A DNA stretch of 64,000 bases from CALSMU01 sp965230225. Lineage in GTDB: Bacteria > Bacteroidota > Bacteroidia > Flavobacteriales_D > Parvicellaceae. The stretch covers positions 868,001 through 932,000 of the forward strand of contig CBDDKM010000010.1 in NCBI GenBank assembly GCA_965230225.1, written 5' to 3'. Made by a program: the position numbers and the translations under genes. Each line of letters begins with the position of its first letter. Within the stretch, counting starts at the first letter, position 1. This document shows positions 35,601 through 42,890 of the stretch, piece after piece. A model generated the notes under the pieces. The model ran no database searches. It was given only the letters and a program-made list of their open reading frames with translations, and was not told where the DNA came from.

Positions 35601-36184
35601 GGTGTTCAGCCACTTCTACCGTAACGGATATGATTTGTGCCTTTGCTATACCAGTACCATCATTTGTGGCAGCACCACAACCAACTACGTTATTGGACCC
35701 AAGAGTGTTCTTTACCAACACATCGATTGATGGTGCTACATACCAATGGAATTTTGCAGAAATAGGAGGTTCTACAGAAGAGAATCCAAGTTTTGAATTC
35801 CCTAGCGACGAACCGGGAACCTACAATGTTTGTCTTGAGGTTACTTCGGCCAATGGATGTGTAAGCGATACTTGTATGCCTATTGTGATTAACTCCTTCT
35901 TAACTGTTTATGCACCTAATGCATTTACTCCGGATGGAGATGGACTAAATGATATCTTCTATCCGGTAATGGATGGATTCGATCCTGATGGATATGAGTT
36001 CTTAATATTTAACCGTTGGGGTGAATTATTATGGACCTCAGAAACTCCAGGCGAAGGTTGGAACGGGACCTACAAAAATGGAGACATTGTTCCGGAAGGA
36101 GTCTATGTTTGGAAATTGCGAACTAAAGAAATTAGTTCCTTAAAAGAGTCCGAATTTATAGGACACATTACCGTTATTAAATAG
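32681..36184 (+). CDS. Choice-of-anchor L protein with SprB-like repeats, PKD domains and T9SS type B sorting domain
   Basis: 1167 residues. Signal peptide (about 1-26), then a choice-of-anchor L domain (about 28-405: VTSADLANTISGAG, GIGSGILLTTG, YVFASEEYPNFVGSFNDAFGFFLTGP, MKIAIADVMDHAYDSGVFL) split by an inserted beta domain (about 87-165, GNDGWACGHIEVYQDG). SprB-like repeats follow (DENCGVCDGEATVD, DETCNGQCDGTATVD), then Ig-like repeats (NDTTICLGG, NDTTICAGS), PKD-like domains (WDLGDGTTS, WNFAEIGG) and a CHU_C/gliding-motility domain (NAFTPDGDGLNDIF, IFNRWGELLW). A surface protein exported by type IX secretion, with a likely role in adhesion or gliding. Closed by a strong terminator. Confidence 0.92.
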   Translation: MKQLLNTAYLTLLLGLFTSLSNQSYGQLVVHDTVTSADLANTISGAGVTISNVTLNCNNGAYGTFDASASNVGIGSGILLTTGLANTPTNACAYNLSLYDTGNDGWACGHIEVYQDGVLIGTYTETSTWGSTTFNILVTDGASIEIVYVTTGGAGCDENEHSFELMDANWNIVANVGGFGTGGPIPTGSQYTGTVNCTGAMGYFGAPGPNSSDLASWDWGQVTNDPDLITLDPDATNDVCILEFDILPTCDTMKIDYVFASEEYPNFVGSFNDAFGFFLTGPNPAGGNYTGQNIATIPGTGGTPVTINNVNNGPANAGPCANCAYYVNNGFGDDCWNTPQPGHCTDSTIIRYNGMTVPMTAEAPVVPCQTYHMKIAIADVMDHAYDSGVFLAYQGLNCPNGNTVQVAMHQDQIIEGCQDGEFDIIRIGDTTVPFTVDFQYLGSATSGTDYTAPPTTVTFPVGDTIESFTIPGIYDGIPEGTETITIVASYTLCSGTLTTDTIELTIVDEPILNFTPVDENCGVCDGEATVDMTPSTAPLTYTWDAGTGNQTTQTATNLCPGTYSVTVVDANGCTSVDSTSISSVGGPPLGVTTTDETCLGLGDGIISYTVGGSAPVDVYLDGVLQTGGSPFTGISPGTYTVLIIEPIAGCQSDTVITINAGPCCLSATTSTTDETCNGQCDGTATVDGTANAVGSTITYNWLDANGTAIGQTTATATGLCSGTYQVEISDSLCTITETVNIGSPVPVTISASNDTTICLGGAAILTATGNNGTTPYSYTWSNGLNSDSFGMITTVDSTVTVYATDANGCISDTTTVNVTVNPPMTVTVSNDTTICAGSFTDLSANALGGDGGPYTYTWSDGTSVLGTGNPITVTPSDTTTYYVVVTDGCETPAMGDSILVSVEPAPDVQFSSDTLNGCVSLPVQFTNDTDPASVGTVLWDLGDGTTSTDINGVNHVYNTPGCYDVSLTVTSNNGCSATSTVTDMICAFAIPVPSFVAAPQPTTLLDPRVFFTNTSIDGATYQWNFAEIGGSTEENPSFEFPSDEPGTYNVCLEVTSANGCVSDTCMPIVINSFLTVYAPNAFTPDGDGLNDIFYPVMDGFDPDGYEFLIFNRWGELLWTSETPGEGWNGTYKNGDIVPEGVYVWKLRTKEISSLKESEFIGHITVIK

Positions 36185-36217
36185 TACCACCATAAAACAA
36201 CTCAATAAAAAAGAAAG

Positions 36218-36241
36218 AGGTCTGGATGTAAATTCAGGCCT
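36218..36241 (+). terminator. Terminator of the choice-of-anchor L gene
   Basis: AGGTCTG and CAGGCCT form a 7-bp stem with one G-T pair around a 10-nt loop, followed by nine T. It lies 33 bp behind the stop. Confidence 0.88.
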
Positions 36242-36297
36242 TTTTTTTTGCACCTAATAGGCTTCCAATGCCAATAGGAATTTCAGTATTTTTACCG

Positions 36298-36312
36298 ATA
36301 ACACAGTGTTAT
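36298..36312. promoter_or_regulatory. Perfect 7+1+7 palindrome upstream of the S9 peptidase gene
   Basis: ATAACAC and GTGTTAT flank a single A. It ends 49 bp before the ATG at 36362; TAACTTTA at 36321-36328 is one base off the -7 consensus, so the palindrome would sit just upstream of the -7 box. Candidate operator, regulator unknown. Confidence 0.35.
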
Positions 36313-36361
36313 TATAATATTAACTTTAACGCCTGAAACAACTCAAATCATTATTCAAAAA

Positions 36362-38785
36362 ATGAACCAAATGAAACTATTACTTAGCTTATGCACCTTG
36401 CTATTGATCATTGGAATCAAAGCACAGGAAAACGTTACCTATCAGCAACCTCCTAAGGAAATCATGGACCTGGTGGATGTGGAAAGAGTACCATATGTGT
36501 TACTGGACGATAGCAAGGAACACATGATTCTTTTAGGAAGAAATTCTTACAAAAGCATCGAAGAATTATCTAAAGAAGAACTTAGATTAGGAGGACTTAG
36601 AATTGATCCTAAAACCAACATTAGTAGCAGAGCTTACTACTTCAACAATATTCAAGTTAAAAACCTGAATGAAAAGAATGCTCAGGCAAAACAAGTAACA
36701 GGGCTACCTAAAAACGGAAAATTAACCAACTTTAACTGGTCGCCTGATCAAAGCAAAATTGCTTTTACTCATACCACTACAACTGGTGTTGAAGTTTGGG
36801 TAGTAGACATCAATAAACTAACTGCTATTAAACTTACAGAAGCAAAGGTTAATGCTAACCTTGGTGATGTTATTAACTGGTTTGCTGATGGAAACTCTCT
36901 TTTAGTGAAGTTCATCTCAAAGAGTAAAAAAGACTTGATTGACACTCAATCCGCTATACCAACAGGGCCAACCGTTTCTATGAACGATGGTAAAAAAGCT
37001 CAAAACAGAACGTATCAGGATTTATTGAAGAATAAAAACGACGAGCACAATTTTGAGCAATTGGCGTTATCGGATCTTTATAAGGTATCTCTCGACGGGA
37101 AAAAAGAAATTTGGTTAAAGGATGCCATGTTTAGAAACATTAGTTTTTCTCCTGATGGTAATTACGTAATGGTGAGCACAGTGGAAAAGCCATTTTCTTA
37201 TTTGGTTCCTTACAGAAGGTTTCCTACCACTACCACTGTTTACAGCAAAGAAGCTGAAAAAATTGAGACTGTTTTAGAAATTGGATTAATCGAAGATCTA
37301 CCACAAGGATTCATGGCAGTAAGAACAGGAAAAAGATACTTTAGCTGGAGAGGTGATCAGCCTGCCAGCTTGACTTACGCTGTTGCGTTGGATGGTGGAG
37401 ACCCAGAGAATAAAGTTGATTTCAGAGATGAAGTATTTCAATTAGATGCCCCTTTTAAAGGAGATGGAAAAAGCATTCTAAAAACCATTAACCGATACAG
37501 TGGAATTGAGTGGGGTAACGAAAACATGGCAGTAGCTTACGACTACTGGTGGAACGACAGAAATACAAAAACCTACACTTTCAACCCTTCTGACGCCAGC
37601 CAAAAACCAAAGGTGATTTCGGACAGAAACTATCAGGACAGATACAGTGATCCGGGAGAGTTTGTAACGGTTAAAAACAAATTTGGGAAACACGTATTGT
37701 GGTTAGTGGGAGACAATGCTTCTTTAATTGGAGATGGATACACCAAAGAAGGTCAATTTCCTTTTGTGGATCAAATGAACCTGACAACCGGTAAAACAAA
37801 GAGAGTTTACCAATCCACCTACACTAACAAAGTAGAAAACATTCAGAAGTACGACCCTATCAAAAAAGAAATGCTGGTTAAGATCGAATCTCCAAATGAA
37901 TATCCTAACTACTTTTTCAAAAGTGTAAAAGGGAAAAAAATGAACCAGCTTACCTCTTTCGAAAACCCATTTAAGAGCATTCAGGGAGTACACAAAGAAG
38001 TAATTACTTATAAAAGAGACGACGGAGTTGAGCTTTCTGGAACTTTGTACCTACCAGTTGGGTACGACAAAGAGAAAAAAGAAAAAATGCCAATGATTCT
38101 GTGGGCCTACCCAACAGAATACAAAGACAAATCAAGTGCTGGACAAAGTACTCAAAACCCTAACGAGTTTACCTACCCATATTATGGGTCTATGGTTTAC
38201 TGGGTAACCAGAGGATATGTAGTATTAGACGATGCTTCATTCCCTATTATTGGAGAAGGAGATACTGAGCCTAACGATTCTTTCAGAAAGCAATTAGTGG
38301 CCAATGCCAAAGCTGCTATTGATGCTGTGGATAAATTAGGGTATATCGATAGAAATAGAGTAGCTTGTGCAGGACACAGTTACGGAGCGTTTATGGTGGC
38401 CAACCTTCTTTCTCACTCCGATTTATTTGCAGCAGGAATTGCAAGAAGTGGAGCCTACAACAGAACCCTTACTCCATTTGGATTCCAAAGCGAAGAGCGT
38501 TCTTACTGGGAAGCACCGGACATTTACAACAGCATGTCTCCTTTCATGAATGCCGATAAAATGGACCATCCATTACTATTAATTCATGGAGAAGCGGATA
38601 ACAATTCTGGAACTTACCCAATGCAAAGCGAGCGTTACTTTAATGCATTGAAAGGATTAGGAGCAACAGTAAGATTGGTTATGCTTCCGAAGGAAAGTCA
38701 TGGCTACAGTGCCAGAGAAAGTATCCTCCATTTATTGTGGGAACAAGATCAATGGTTAGAGAAGTATTTAAAACCTCAGAAATAA
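36362..38785 (+). CDS. Exported S9 family (prolyl oligopeptidase-like) serine peptidase
   Basis: 807 residues with a signal peptide (ends near IKAQ). The N-terminal part (about 30-500) is a beta-propeller gate (FNWSPDQSKIAFTH, NISFSPDGNYVMV); the C-terminal about 270 residues form the alpha/beta-hydrolase. The catalytic triad is visible: S673 in AGHSYGAFM, D746 in HGEADNN and H780 in KESHGYS. It resembles the glutamyl-endopeptidase-like branch of S9 (S9D). It likely degrades peptides in the periplasm or at the cell surface. Alternative start three codons in (36371). A bidirectional terminator follows. Confidence 0.92.
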   Translation: MNQMKLLLSLCTLLLIIGIKAQENVTYQQPPKEIMDLVDVERVPYVLLDDSKEHMILLGRNSYKSIEELSKEELRLGGLRIDPKTNISSRAYYFNNIQVKNLNEKNAQAKQVTGLPKNGKLTNFNWSPDQSKIAFTHTTTTGVEVWVVDINKLTAIKLTEAKVNANLGDVINWFADGNSLLVKFISKSKKDLIDTQSAIPTGPTVSMNDGKKAQNRTYQDLLKNKNDEHNFEQLALSDLYKVSLDGKKEIWLKDAMFRNISFSPDGNYVMVSTVEKPFSYLVPYRRFPTTTTVYSKEAEKIETVLEIGLIEDLPQGFMAVRTGKRYFSWRGDQPASLTYAVALDGGDPENKVDFRDEVFQLDAPFKGDGKSILKTINRYSGIEWGNENMAVAYDYWWNDRNTKTYTFNPSDASQKPKVISDRNYQDRYSDPGEFVTVKNKFGKHVLWLVGDNASLIGDGYTKEGQFPFVDQMNLTTGKTKRVYQSTYTNKVENIQKYDPIKKEMLVKIESPNEYPNYFFKSVKGKKMNQLTSFENPFKSIQGVHKEVITYKRDDGVELSGTLYLPVGYDKEKKEKMPMILWAYPTEYKDKSSAGQSTQNPNEFTYPYYGSMVYWVTRGYVVLDDASFPIIGEGDTEPNDSFRKQLVANAKAAIDAVDKLGYIDRNRVACAGHSYGAFMVANLLSHSDLFAAGIARSGAYNRTLTPFGFQSEERSYWEAPDIYNSMSPFMNADKMDHPLLLIHGEADNNSGTYPMQSERYFNALKGLGATVRLVMLPKESHGYSARESILHLLWEQDQWLEKYLKPQK

Positions 38786-38789
38786 TTGA

Positions 38790-38820
38790 AAAAAGCGGTA
38801 GAAATTCTACCGCTTTTTTT
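38790..38820. terminator. Bidirectional terminator between convergent genes
   Basis: AAGCGGTAGAA and TTCTACCGCTT form a perfect 11-bp stem with a 1-nt centre, flanked by A-run on the left and T-run on the right, so it works in both directions. It touches the stop codon of the DoxX-like gene at 38819. Confidence 0.9.
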
Positions 38821-39196
38821 ATTGAATCATAGCTACATATATTGAGCTATTGTAGATTAGTATAAACAGGTTCATAGCATAAAAGAGCACTGCTCCAATC
38901 ATCCCTTTACTTCTGTCCATAATGAGATGAAACAAATATGCATTGAGCATAACAGGAAATAAGATAACTGCCAGGAGTGGTACATATAAATTGGTAACAA
39001 ATGAGATACCAGCTACAATTTCTACCAGTATTACAATCTTCCAAATATATCCTCTTCCCACCTTCTGAATGGTTTCGATCAATTTCAACCCCTCTCCTTT
39101 GTAAGGTGGATTAAACCAGTGAAAGATTTTATTAAAACCAAAGAAAATTAATCCAACTCCGGCAAAAGTTCTAATAATGATATACGCCAATTCCAT
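38819..39196 (-). CDS. DoxX-like small membrane protein
   Basis: 125 residues with four predicted transmembrane helices (about 5-24, 48-66, 72-90 and 98-120). The opening IIRTFAGVGLIFFGFNKIFHWF and KVGRGYIWKIVILVEIVAGISFV follow the DoxX/SURF4 pattern. DoxX-like proteins are small inner-membrane proteins tied to redox or detoxifying operons. It begins 1 bp after the stop of the HLD-II-type hydrolase, so it is the last gene of the dehalogenase-like operon. Confidence 0.8.
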   Translation of the reverse strand: MELAYIIIRTFAGVGLIFFGFNKIFHWFNPPYKGEGLKLIETIQKVGRGYIWKIVILVEIVAGISFVTNLYVPLLAVILFPVMLNAYLFHLIMDRSKGMIGAVLFYAMNLFILIYNSSIYVAMIQ

Positions 39197-39197
39197 C

Positions 39198-40085
39198 TTA
39201 CTTCTGGTTTAATTCTCCATACCAATTGGCTAACTTCTCCCCTATTTCGTGAGGGTAATCTTCTTGTACAAAATGTGAGCCCTTACCCAAATACACCATT
39301 TCGGTATTAGGGAAATTAGCTTCTATCCACTTAGCTTCTTCCATAGAAATAAGCATTCCGGGATCTACATAAAACCCCAATTTTGGAATTGATGTCTCGA
39401 TTAACCATTTATGATAACCATCAACGGCATTCGCTGCTAATTCCGGCTTACCACTTACGGGTACATCTCTAGGAAAAACATAAACAGGTTTCCTACTTTT
39501 AACTGTTGGAAAAGGAGCTAAATAGTGCTGCATTTCCTCTTTGGTTAATGCTCTATTAACACCATCCGGCAACATTTTTTTAACAAACATGTTTCCCACT
39601 CCCAACATCAACCAACTGAAAAATTTAGATTTAATCAACTTCATAGCTTTTCGCATCGCTGAAGGCATTTCTTCCCAATGCTTTTGTTGATACATGGCCT
39701 CCATAAACACAATACCTTTAATATTACTCCTGTGCTTATTGGCATAATGAAACCCAAGTCCTGAGCCCCAGTCTTGAACAACAATGGTTACATTTTTAAG
39801 ATTCAATTGATCGATAAATGCCTCCAGGTATTCATACTGATCTTTAAACCCATAATTAACATCAGGTTTATCAGACTTTCCAAACCCCATTAAATCTACA
39901 GCTATAGCTCTTGCCTGATCAGTAACATAAGGTATTATATTACGCCATATATATGAGGAGGCCGGGTTTCCATGTAAAAACAATATTGGATCACCACTAC
40001 CCTCATCGATATAGTGCATTTTGCTTCCTTTAACCTCTAGGTATTTCGATTCAAAAGGAAACTTTGGTGAAATTTCTTTTTTCAT
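39198..40085 (-). CDS. Haloalkane dehalogenase-like alpha/beta hydrolase, HLD-II (DhaA/LinB) type
   Basis: 295 residues, the usual length of DhaA and LinB. The HLD-II catalytic set is present: halide-binding N40 in LHGNPASS, nucleophile D105 followed by W106 in VVQDWGSGLGFHYA, catalytic acid E129 in IVFMEA and H271 in KGSHFVQEDYP. HLD-II enzymes use Glu after strand 6 as acid, exactly as here. Such enzymes hydrolyse carbon-halogen bonds to alcohol and halide; the natural substrate in marine bacteria is usually unknown. It lies in an operon with an SDR-like protein (8 bp upstream) and a DoxX-like protein (1 bp downstream). Another epoxide- or ester-hydrolysing role is possible. Confidence 0.87.
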   Translation of the reverse strand: MKKEISPKFPFESKYLEVKGSKMHYIDEGSGDPILFLHGNPASSYIWRNIIPYVTDQARAIAVDLMGFGKSDKPDVNYGFKDQYEYLEAFIDQLNLKNVTIVVQDWGSGLGFHYANKHRSNIKGIVFMEAMYQQKHWEEMPSAMRKAMKLIKSKFFSWLMLGVGNMFVKKMLPDGVNRALTKEEMQHYLAPFPTVKSRKPVYVFPRDVPVSGKPELAANAVDGYHKWLIETSIPKLGFYVDPGMLISMEEAKWIEANFPNTEMVYLGKGSHFVQEDYPHEIGEKLANWYGELNQK

Positions 40086-40093
40086 TTCTATAA

Positions 40094-40714
40094 TTATTGG
40101 TTGATTTCGCTATTGAGGTATTCCTGAACATCTGCTATTACCCCAGATTGATCGGTTTCTACCATTTTTTGATACACTTTTGCTGTATCTTTTGCTGATA
40201 CCGAGTTAGGAATCTCCAAATTGAACTGAGCCAATGTCTCGATAACGGCTGCTGGGCTAACCACATTAATTTTAACATTATTTACCCTTTCTAACTGGAT
40301 GGCTTTAACAAATGCCTCTATCCCTGCCTGTGCCATAGAAATAGAAGAAGCTCCCGGAAAAAATGTATGGCTTGCTGTTCCTGTAGTAATAATAATAAAA
40401 CCATTTTCTTTCACCTTTCCAGTAGCCACACGTATCAGATTAATATTCGCCTTTAGCTTACTATTTAATGCCAGGTCCAGTTGTTCATCTGTGAGAGCAT
40501 GAAATGGACTCATAACTCCATCTCCGGCAAGTGAAATAACTCCATCAACTTCTTTAATGTCTTCAAACATTTGTTCGATCGAAGCTTTATCTTCCAGGTC
40601 CATTTGATACTCTCCGGATTTTCTTCCAATAGCAATAACTTCGTGTTCTTTTTTTAGTAGCGATACCACCTCTTTTCCAATGGTACCTGTTCCTCCGATT
40701 ACAAGTATTTTCAT
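40094..40714 (-). CDS. Short SDR-like protein lacking the Tyr-Lys catalytic pair
   Basis: 206 residues. Rossmann motif GGTGTIGKEV at the start, then DLEDKASIEQMF, SLAGDGVMSPF and ITTGTASHTFFPGASSISMAQAGIEAFVKAIQLE. Where classical SDRs have YxxxK, this protein has an ISMAQAGIE stretch with neither Tyr nor Lys in place. This matches a subgroup of short, 200-residue dehydrogenase-like proteins, so it may be a non-classical reductase or a binding protein. It sits between the two haloalkane dehalogenase-like genes (18 bp from the HLD-I stop side, 8 bp to HLD-II), so it could act on their alcohol products. Confidence 0.8.
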   Translation of the reverse strand: MKILVIGGTGTIGKEVVSLLKKEHEVIAIGRKSGEYQMDLEDKASIEQMFEDIKEVDGVISLAGDGVMSPFHALTDEQLDLALNSKLKANINLIRVATGKVKENGFIIITTGTASHTFFPGASSISMAQAGIEAFVKAIQLERVNNVKINVVSPAAVIETLAQFNLEIPNSVSAKDTAKVYQKMVETDQSGVIADVQEYLNSEINQ

Positions 40715-40732
40715 TTTGATTTATTTTTTTAT

Positions 40733-41707
40733 TTAAAATTTAGTTTGTGCTAGCCATTGAATCATTTTATTGGCCAACATTTGAGATTGATCCTCCTGTA
40801 AAAAATGAGAAGCATTTTGAATGGTGATGTGCGGCTGCTCCTTTGCCCCTGAAAAATTTTGCTGAAACTTCTTGTCGTATCCTCTACCCGCCAGAAATGG
40901 GTCTTTATCGCTAAACAAGGTTAACACAGGTTTATTCCAGTTCTTTAGCCTTTCCCAATCCTTTCCTACATTATCCAAGTCTGTTGCCACTATTTCAGGC
41001 ATTCGTCTTGGTCCAGCATAATATTCCGGAGTTGGAAATGGAGCATTATAGGCTTCCATTTCCTCTAACCGTAACGTTTTAGTGGTAAGCACCTGAATGA
41101 TTTTACCAATATCCAATTGAGCAGACTTTTTAAAATATCCCGCCCAATTACCATAATTCTGCTTGGCCTCAAATTTTGAAATGGAAGGTTTTCCACTTAA
41201 GGATGCCATTAGTTTTAAGACATTCGGTAACATCCACTTACCTATTCCTTTTACTTCTGCTAATGCGGTATTGGCTACTACCAATCGATCTAACCATTCT
41301 GGCAGATGAGCTAGTACTCGTAAGCCTATCATTCCTCCCCAGTCTTGCATAAATGCAGCAGCATGTTTAATTCCAAGTTGCTTAACAAACTGTTCCATCC
41401 ATTTAACATGATTGGAAAAAGTGTGGAGATCTTGATTTGTTGGCTTATCTGATTTACCAAAACCTATTAAATCAGGAGCAATAACTCTGTACCCTTTAGC
41501 TACAAACTCTGGTATCATGTGTCTGTACAAATAGCTCCAGGAAGGTTGGCCATGCAGTAGGAAAATAACTTTTTGATTATTCTTTCCTTCATCTACGTAG
41601 TGCATCCTTATTCCATCTACTTTTATATAATTAGGAGTAAAGGGATACTCTTTTAAGTTTTGAAATGCTTTTTCGGGGGTTCTTAATATTTGATTTGACG
41701 ATTTCAT
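40733..41707 (-). CDS. Haloalkane dehalogenase-like alpha/beta hydrolase, HLD-I (DhlA) type
   Basis: 324 residues. Motifs: oxyanion LHGQPSWSYLYR, nucleophile D122 followed by the halide-binding W123 in FMQDWGGMIG, an acid Asp in FSDKDPF (267 or 269) and H301 in ASHFLQED. The acid after strand 7 and the HGQP opening point to subfamily I (DhlA-like), unlike the HLD-II enzyme in the same operon. First gene of the unit; its -7 box TAAATTTG (41733-41740) lies just next to AGTATAC boxes facing the HxlR gene. Hydrolytic removal of halogen is the expected reaction; substrate unknown. Confidence 0.87.
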   Translation of the reverse strand: MKSSNQILRTPEKAFQNLKEYPFTPNYIKVDGIRMHYVDEGKNNQKVIFLLHGQPSWSYLYRHMIPEFVAKGYRVIAPDLIGFGKSDKPTNQDLHTFSNHVKWMEQFVKQLGIKHAAAFMQDWGGMIGLRVLAHLPEWLDRLVVANTALAEVKGIGKWMLPNVLKLMASLSGKPSISKFEAKQNYGNWAGYFKKSAQLDIGKIIQVLTTKTLRLEEMEAYNAPFPTPEYYAGPRRMPEIVATDLDNVGKDWERLKNWNKPVLTLFSDKDPFLAGRGYDKKFQQNFSGAKEQPHITIQNASHFLQEDQSQMLANKMIQWLAQTKF

Positions 41708-41732
41708 TGTATTTCTGTTATAATTTCATTTG

Positions 41733-41800
41733 CAAATTTAGATTAGTTAGTATACTTTTGATACTCAATAACTATTTTATATTAGTATACATAAGTATAC
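41733..41800. promoter_or_regulatory. Shared promoter region with three AGTATAC boxes, candidate HxlR operator
   Basis: AGTATAC occurs at 41749, 41784 and 41794. The last two are 10 bp apart, one helical turn, in front of the HxlR gene; the first, AGTATACTTTTGATACT (41749-41765, imperfect palindrome), lies 8 bp upstream of the -7 box TAAATTTG (minus strand, 41733-41740) of the dehalogenase operon. This fits autoregulation and repression by the divergent HxlR protein. Confidence 0.6.
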
Positions 41801-41818
41801 CTCCAATATTTACAATAG

Positions 41819-42181
41819 ATGCAGAAAGACAACAAGACACCAAAACAATGTTTGAACATGCTCATGCCTGTTAGAGACGCCCTGGATGTATTAAAAGGAA
41901 AGTGGAAAATCCAGATCATTAGCGTGCTTATTTACTATGAAAAGTGTGGCTTCAAGCAGCTAAAGGATAATGTACCCGGCATAACGCCGAAAATGCTTTC
42001 TAAGGAGTTGAAAGAATTGGAAGTGAACTTAATGGTTAATCGCTCTGTTTCGGAAACAAGACCTATTTCTGTTACCTATGAAATTACAGAGTATGGTAAA
42101 TCTGTTACTCCAGTTATTAAAGCTCTATTTGCCTGGGGGGAACAACATCGAGAAACGATCATTGCCTCTATGAGAAAATAA
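41819..42181 (+). CDS. HxlR family winged-helix transcriptional regulator
   Basis: 120 residues. HxlR/MarR-like winged helix: CLNMLMPVRDALDVLKGKWKIQIISVL, a GFKQLKDNVPGITPKMLSKELKELE recognition region and YEITEYGKSVTPVIKALFAWGEQH. A Cys at about residue 11 is at the place where HxlR/YodB/HypR regulators sense thiol-reactive electrophiles, and another follows at about 42. Divergent from the dehalogenase operon 111 bp away, with repeated AGTATAC boxes in the gap. Reactive halogenated or carbonyl compounds are plausible signals; that is inference. Confidence 0.9.
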   Translation: MQKDNKTPKQCLNMLMPVRDALDVLKGKWKIQIISVLIYYEKCGFKQLKDNVPGITPKMLSKELKELEVNLMVNRSVSETRPISVTYEITEYGKSVTPVIKALFAWGEQHRETIIASMRK

Positions 42182-42183
42182 AA

Positions 42184-42208
42184 CACCCACACTATAACAG
42201 TATGGGTG
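42184..42208. terminator. Hairpin between convergent HxlR and a small gene
   Basis: CACCCACACT and AGTATGGGTG pair with one mismatch around a 5-nt loop. There is no T-run after it, so termination may be weak. It lies 2 bp behind the HxlR stop and 8 bp from the stop of the convergent gene. Confidence 0.5.
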
Positions 42209-42216
42209 CACATGAA

Positions 42217-42525
42217 TTAACCATTAAAACAAACCCTATCTCTGCGTTCTATTTCTGCAAAAGGACTCCCCTTAACCATTTCGATATGGTCAAATCCATT
42301 CTCTTTGGTTAGGATAGATTCCTTGGGGCTAACCGCTCCGGCATATTTCTTTCCATAACTTCCGGTTACCTTTTTAGAAGCAGGGTCTATGTCTCCCCAT
42401 TGAACTCTCTTTCCTTCGTGAATAGGCTCTACAAAATAGACTTTGCCTGTTCTAATAGACTTTACAATAAATCTTCCTGTTTCTTCTGAGTTAATCAGAA
42501 ACTGTTTTCTAACAATCGTTTTCAT
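42217..42525 (-). CDS. Small basic protein of unknown function next to tRNA genes
   Basis: 102 residues from ATG at 42525. A longer frame reads back through the tRNA-Arg gene and is ruled out by it. No signal peptide or membrane segment. The sequence is rich in Lys, Arg and Gly with the motifs GRFIVKSIRTGKVYFVEPI and VQWGDIDP. I do not recognise the family, though I believe similar small proteins occur in this phylum. It starts 14 bp behind the 3' end of tRNA-Arg on the same strand and may be made from the tRNA transcript. Confidence 0.65.
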   Translation of the reverse strand: MKTIVRKQFLINSEETGRFIVKSIRTGKVYFVEPIHEGKRVQWGDIDPASKKVTGSYGKKYAGAVSPKESILTKENGFDHIEMVKGSPFAEIERRDRVCFNG

Positions 42526-42539
42526 AACATAAAATTTAG

Positions 42540-42611
42540 TAGGAATAGCAAGACTCGAACTTGCAGCTTTGGGGTCGTAACCCAATGTTTTATCCGTTAA
42601 ACTATATTCCT
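42540..42611 (-). tRNA. tRNA-Arg (anticodon ACG)
   Basis: 72 nt. Acceptor AGGAATA/TATTCCT with discriminator A; D stem GTTT/AAAC; anticodon stem TTGGG/CCCAA with loop TTACGAC, anticodon ACG (read as inosine after deamination); T stem GCAAG/CTTGC with TTCGAGT loop. CCA is not encoded. Confidence 0.92.
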
Positions 42612-42631
42612 AAATAAGTGGAAGTGGTAGA

Positions 42632-42649
42632 TCCCGATAGCTATCGGGA
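42632..42649. repeat. 18-bp perfect palindrome, copy 1
   Basis: TCCCGATAGCTATCGGGA, identical to the copy at 42891-42908. It sits between tRNA-Arg and the tRNA-like remnant. The same word occurs in many Bacteroidetes intergenic repeats, from memory; copy number in this genome cannot be counted here. Confidence 0.7.
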
Positions 42650-42674
42650 CGAACCTACCTGTCGGCAGACAAGG

Positions 42675-42724
42675 CCTGCAACCTCCTGCGTCCAAGGCAG
42701 GCAAACAACCATCGTTATCCTCCC
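42675..42724 (-). pseudogene. tRNA-like remnant
   Basis: Read on the minus strand, GGGAGGATA begins like an acceptor stem, and CCTGC-CTTGGAC-GCAGG forms a perfect 5-bp anticodon stem with a 7-nt loop and U33, followed by AGGT and half of a T stem (TGCAGG). No D arm with the usual sequence and no matching 3' acceptor strand exist; the T arm runs into GC-rich palindromes. By eye it is closest to a tRNA-Ala (UGC) anticodon arm with one changed base, and shares its stem with the tRNA-Asp at 53 kb. Probably a broken tRNA. Confidence 0.4.
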
Positions 42725-42736
42725 AGAAAATTGTTG

Positions 42737-42809
42737 TGGAACAGACAGGAATTGAACCTGTATCTTCCCGTCTTCAGCGGGACGCAATGACCAACTTTGC
42801 TACTGTTCC
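42737..42809 (-). tRNA. tRNA-Phe (anticodon GAA)
   Basis: 73 nt. Acceptor GGAACAG/CTGTTCC with discriminator A; D stem GCAA/TTGC; anticodon stem TCCCG/CGGGA with loop CTGAAGA, anticodon GAA; T stem ACAGG/CCTGT with loop TTCAATT. CCA is not encoded. Confidence 0.95.
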
Positions 42810-42890
42810 AAATGAGGTGCTTTCGGGCTTGAATGCTGATGCTTTGATCAGCATCCTGATCCATACCTACACGCTCCGAAGAAACCAATC

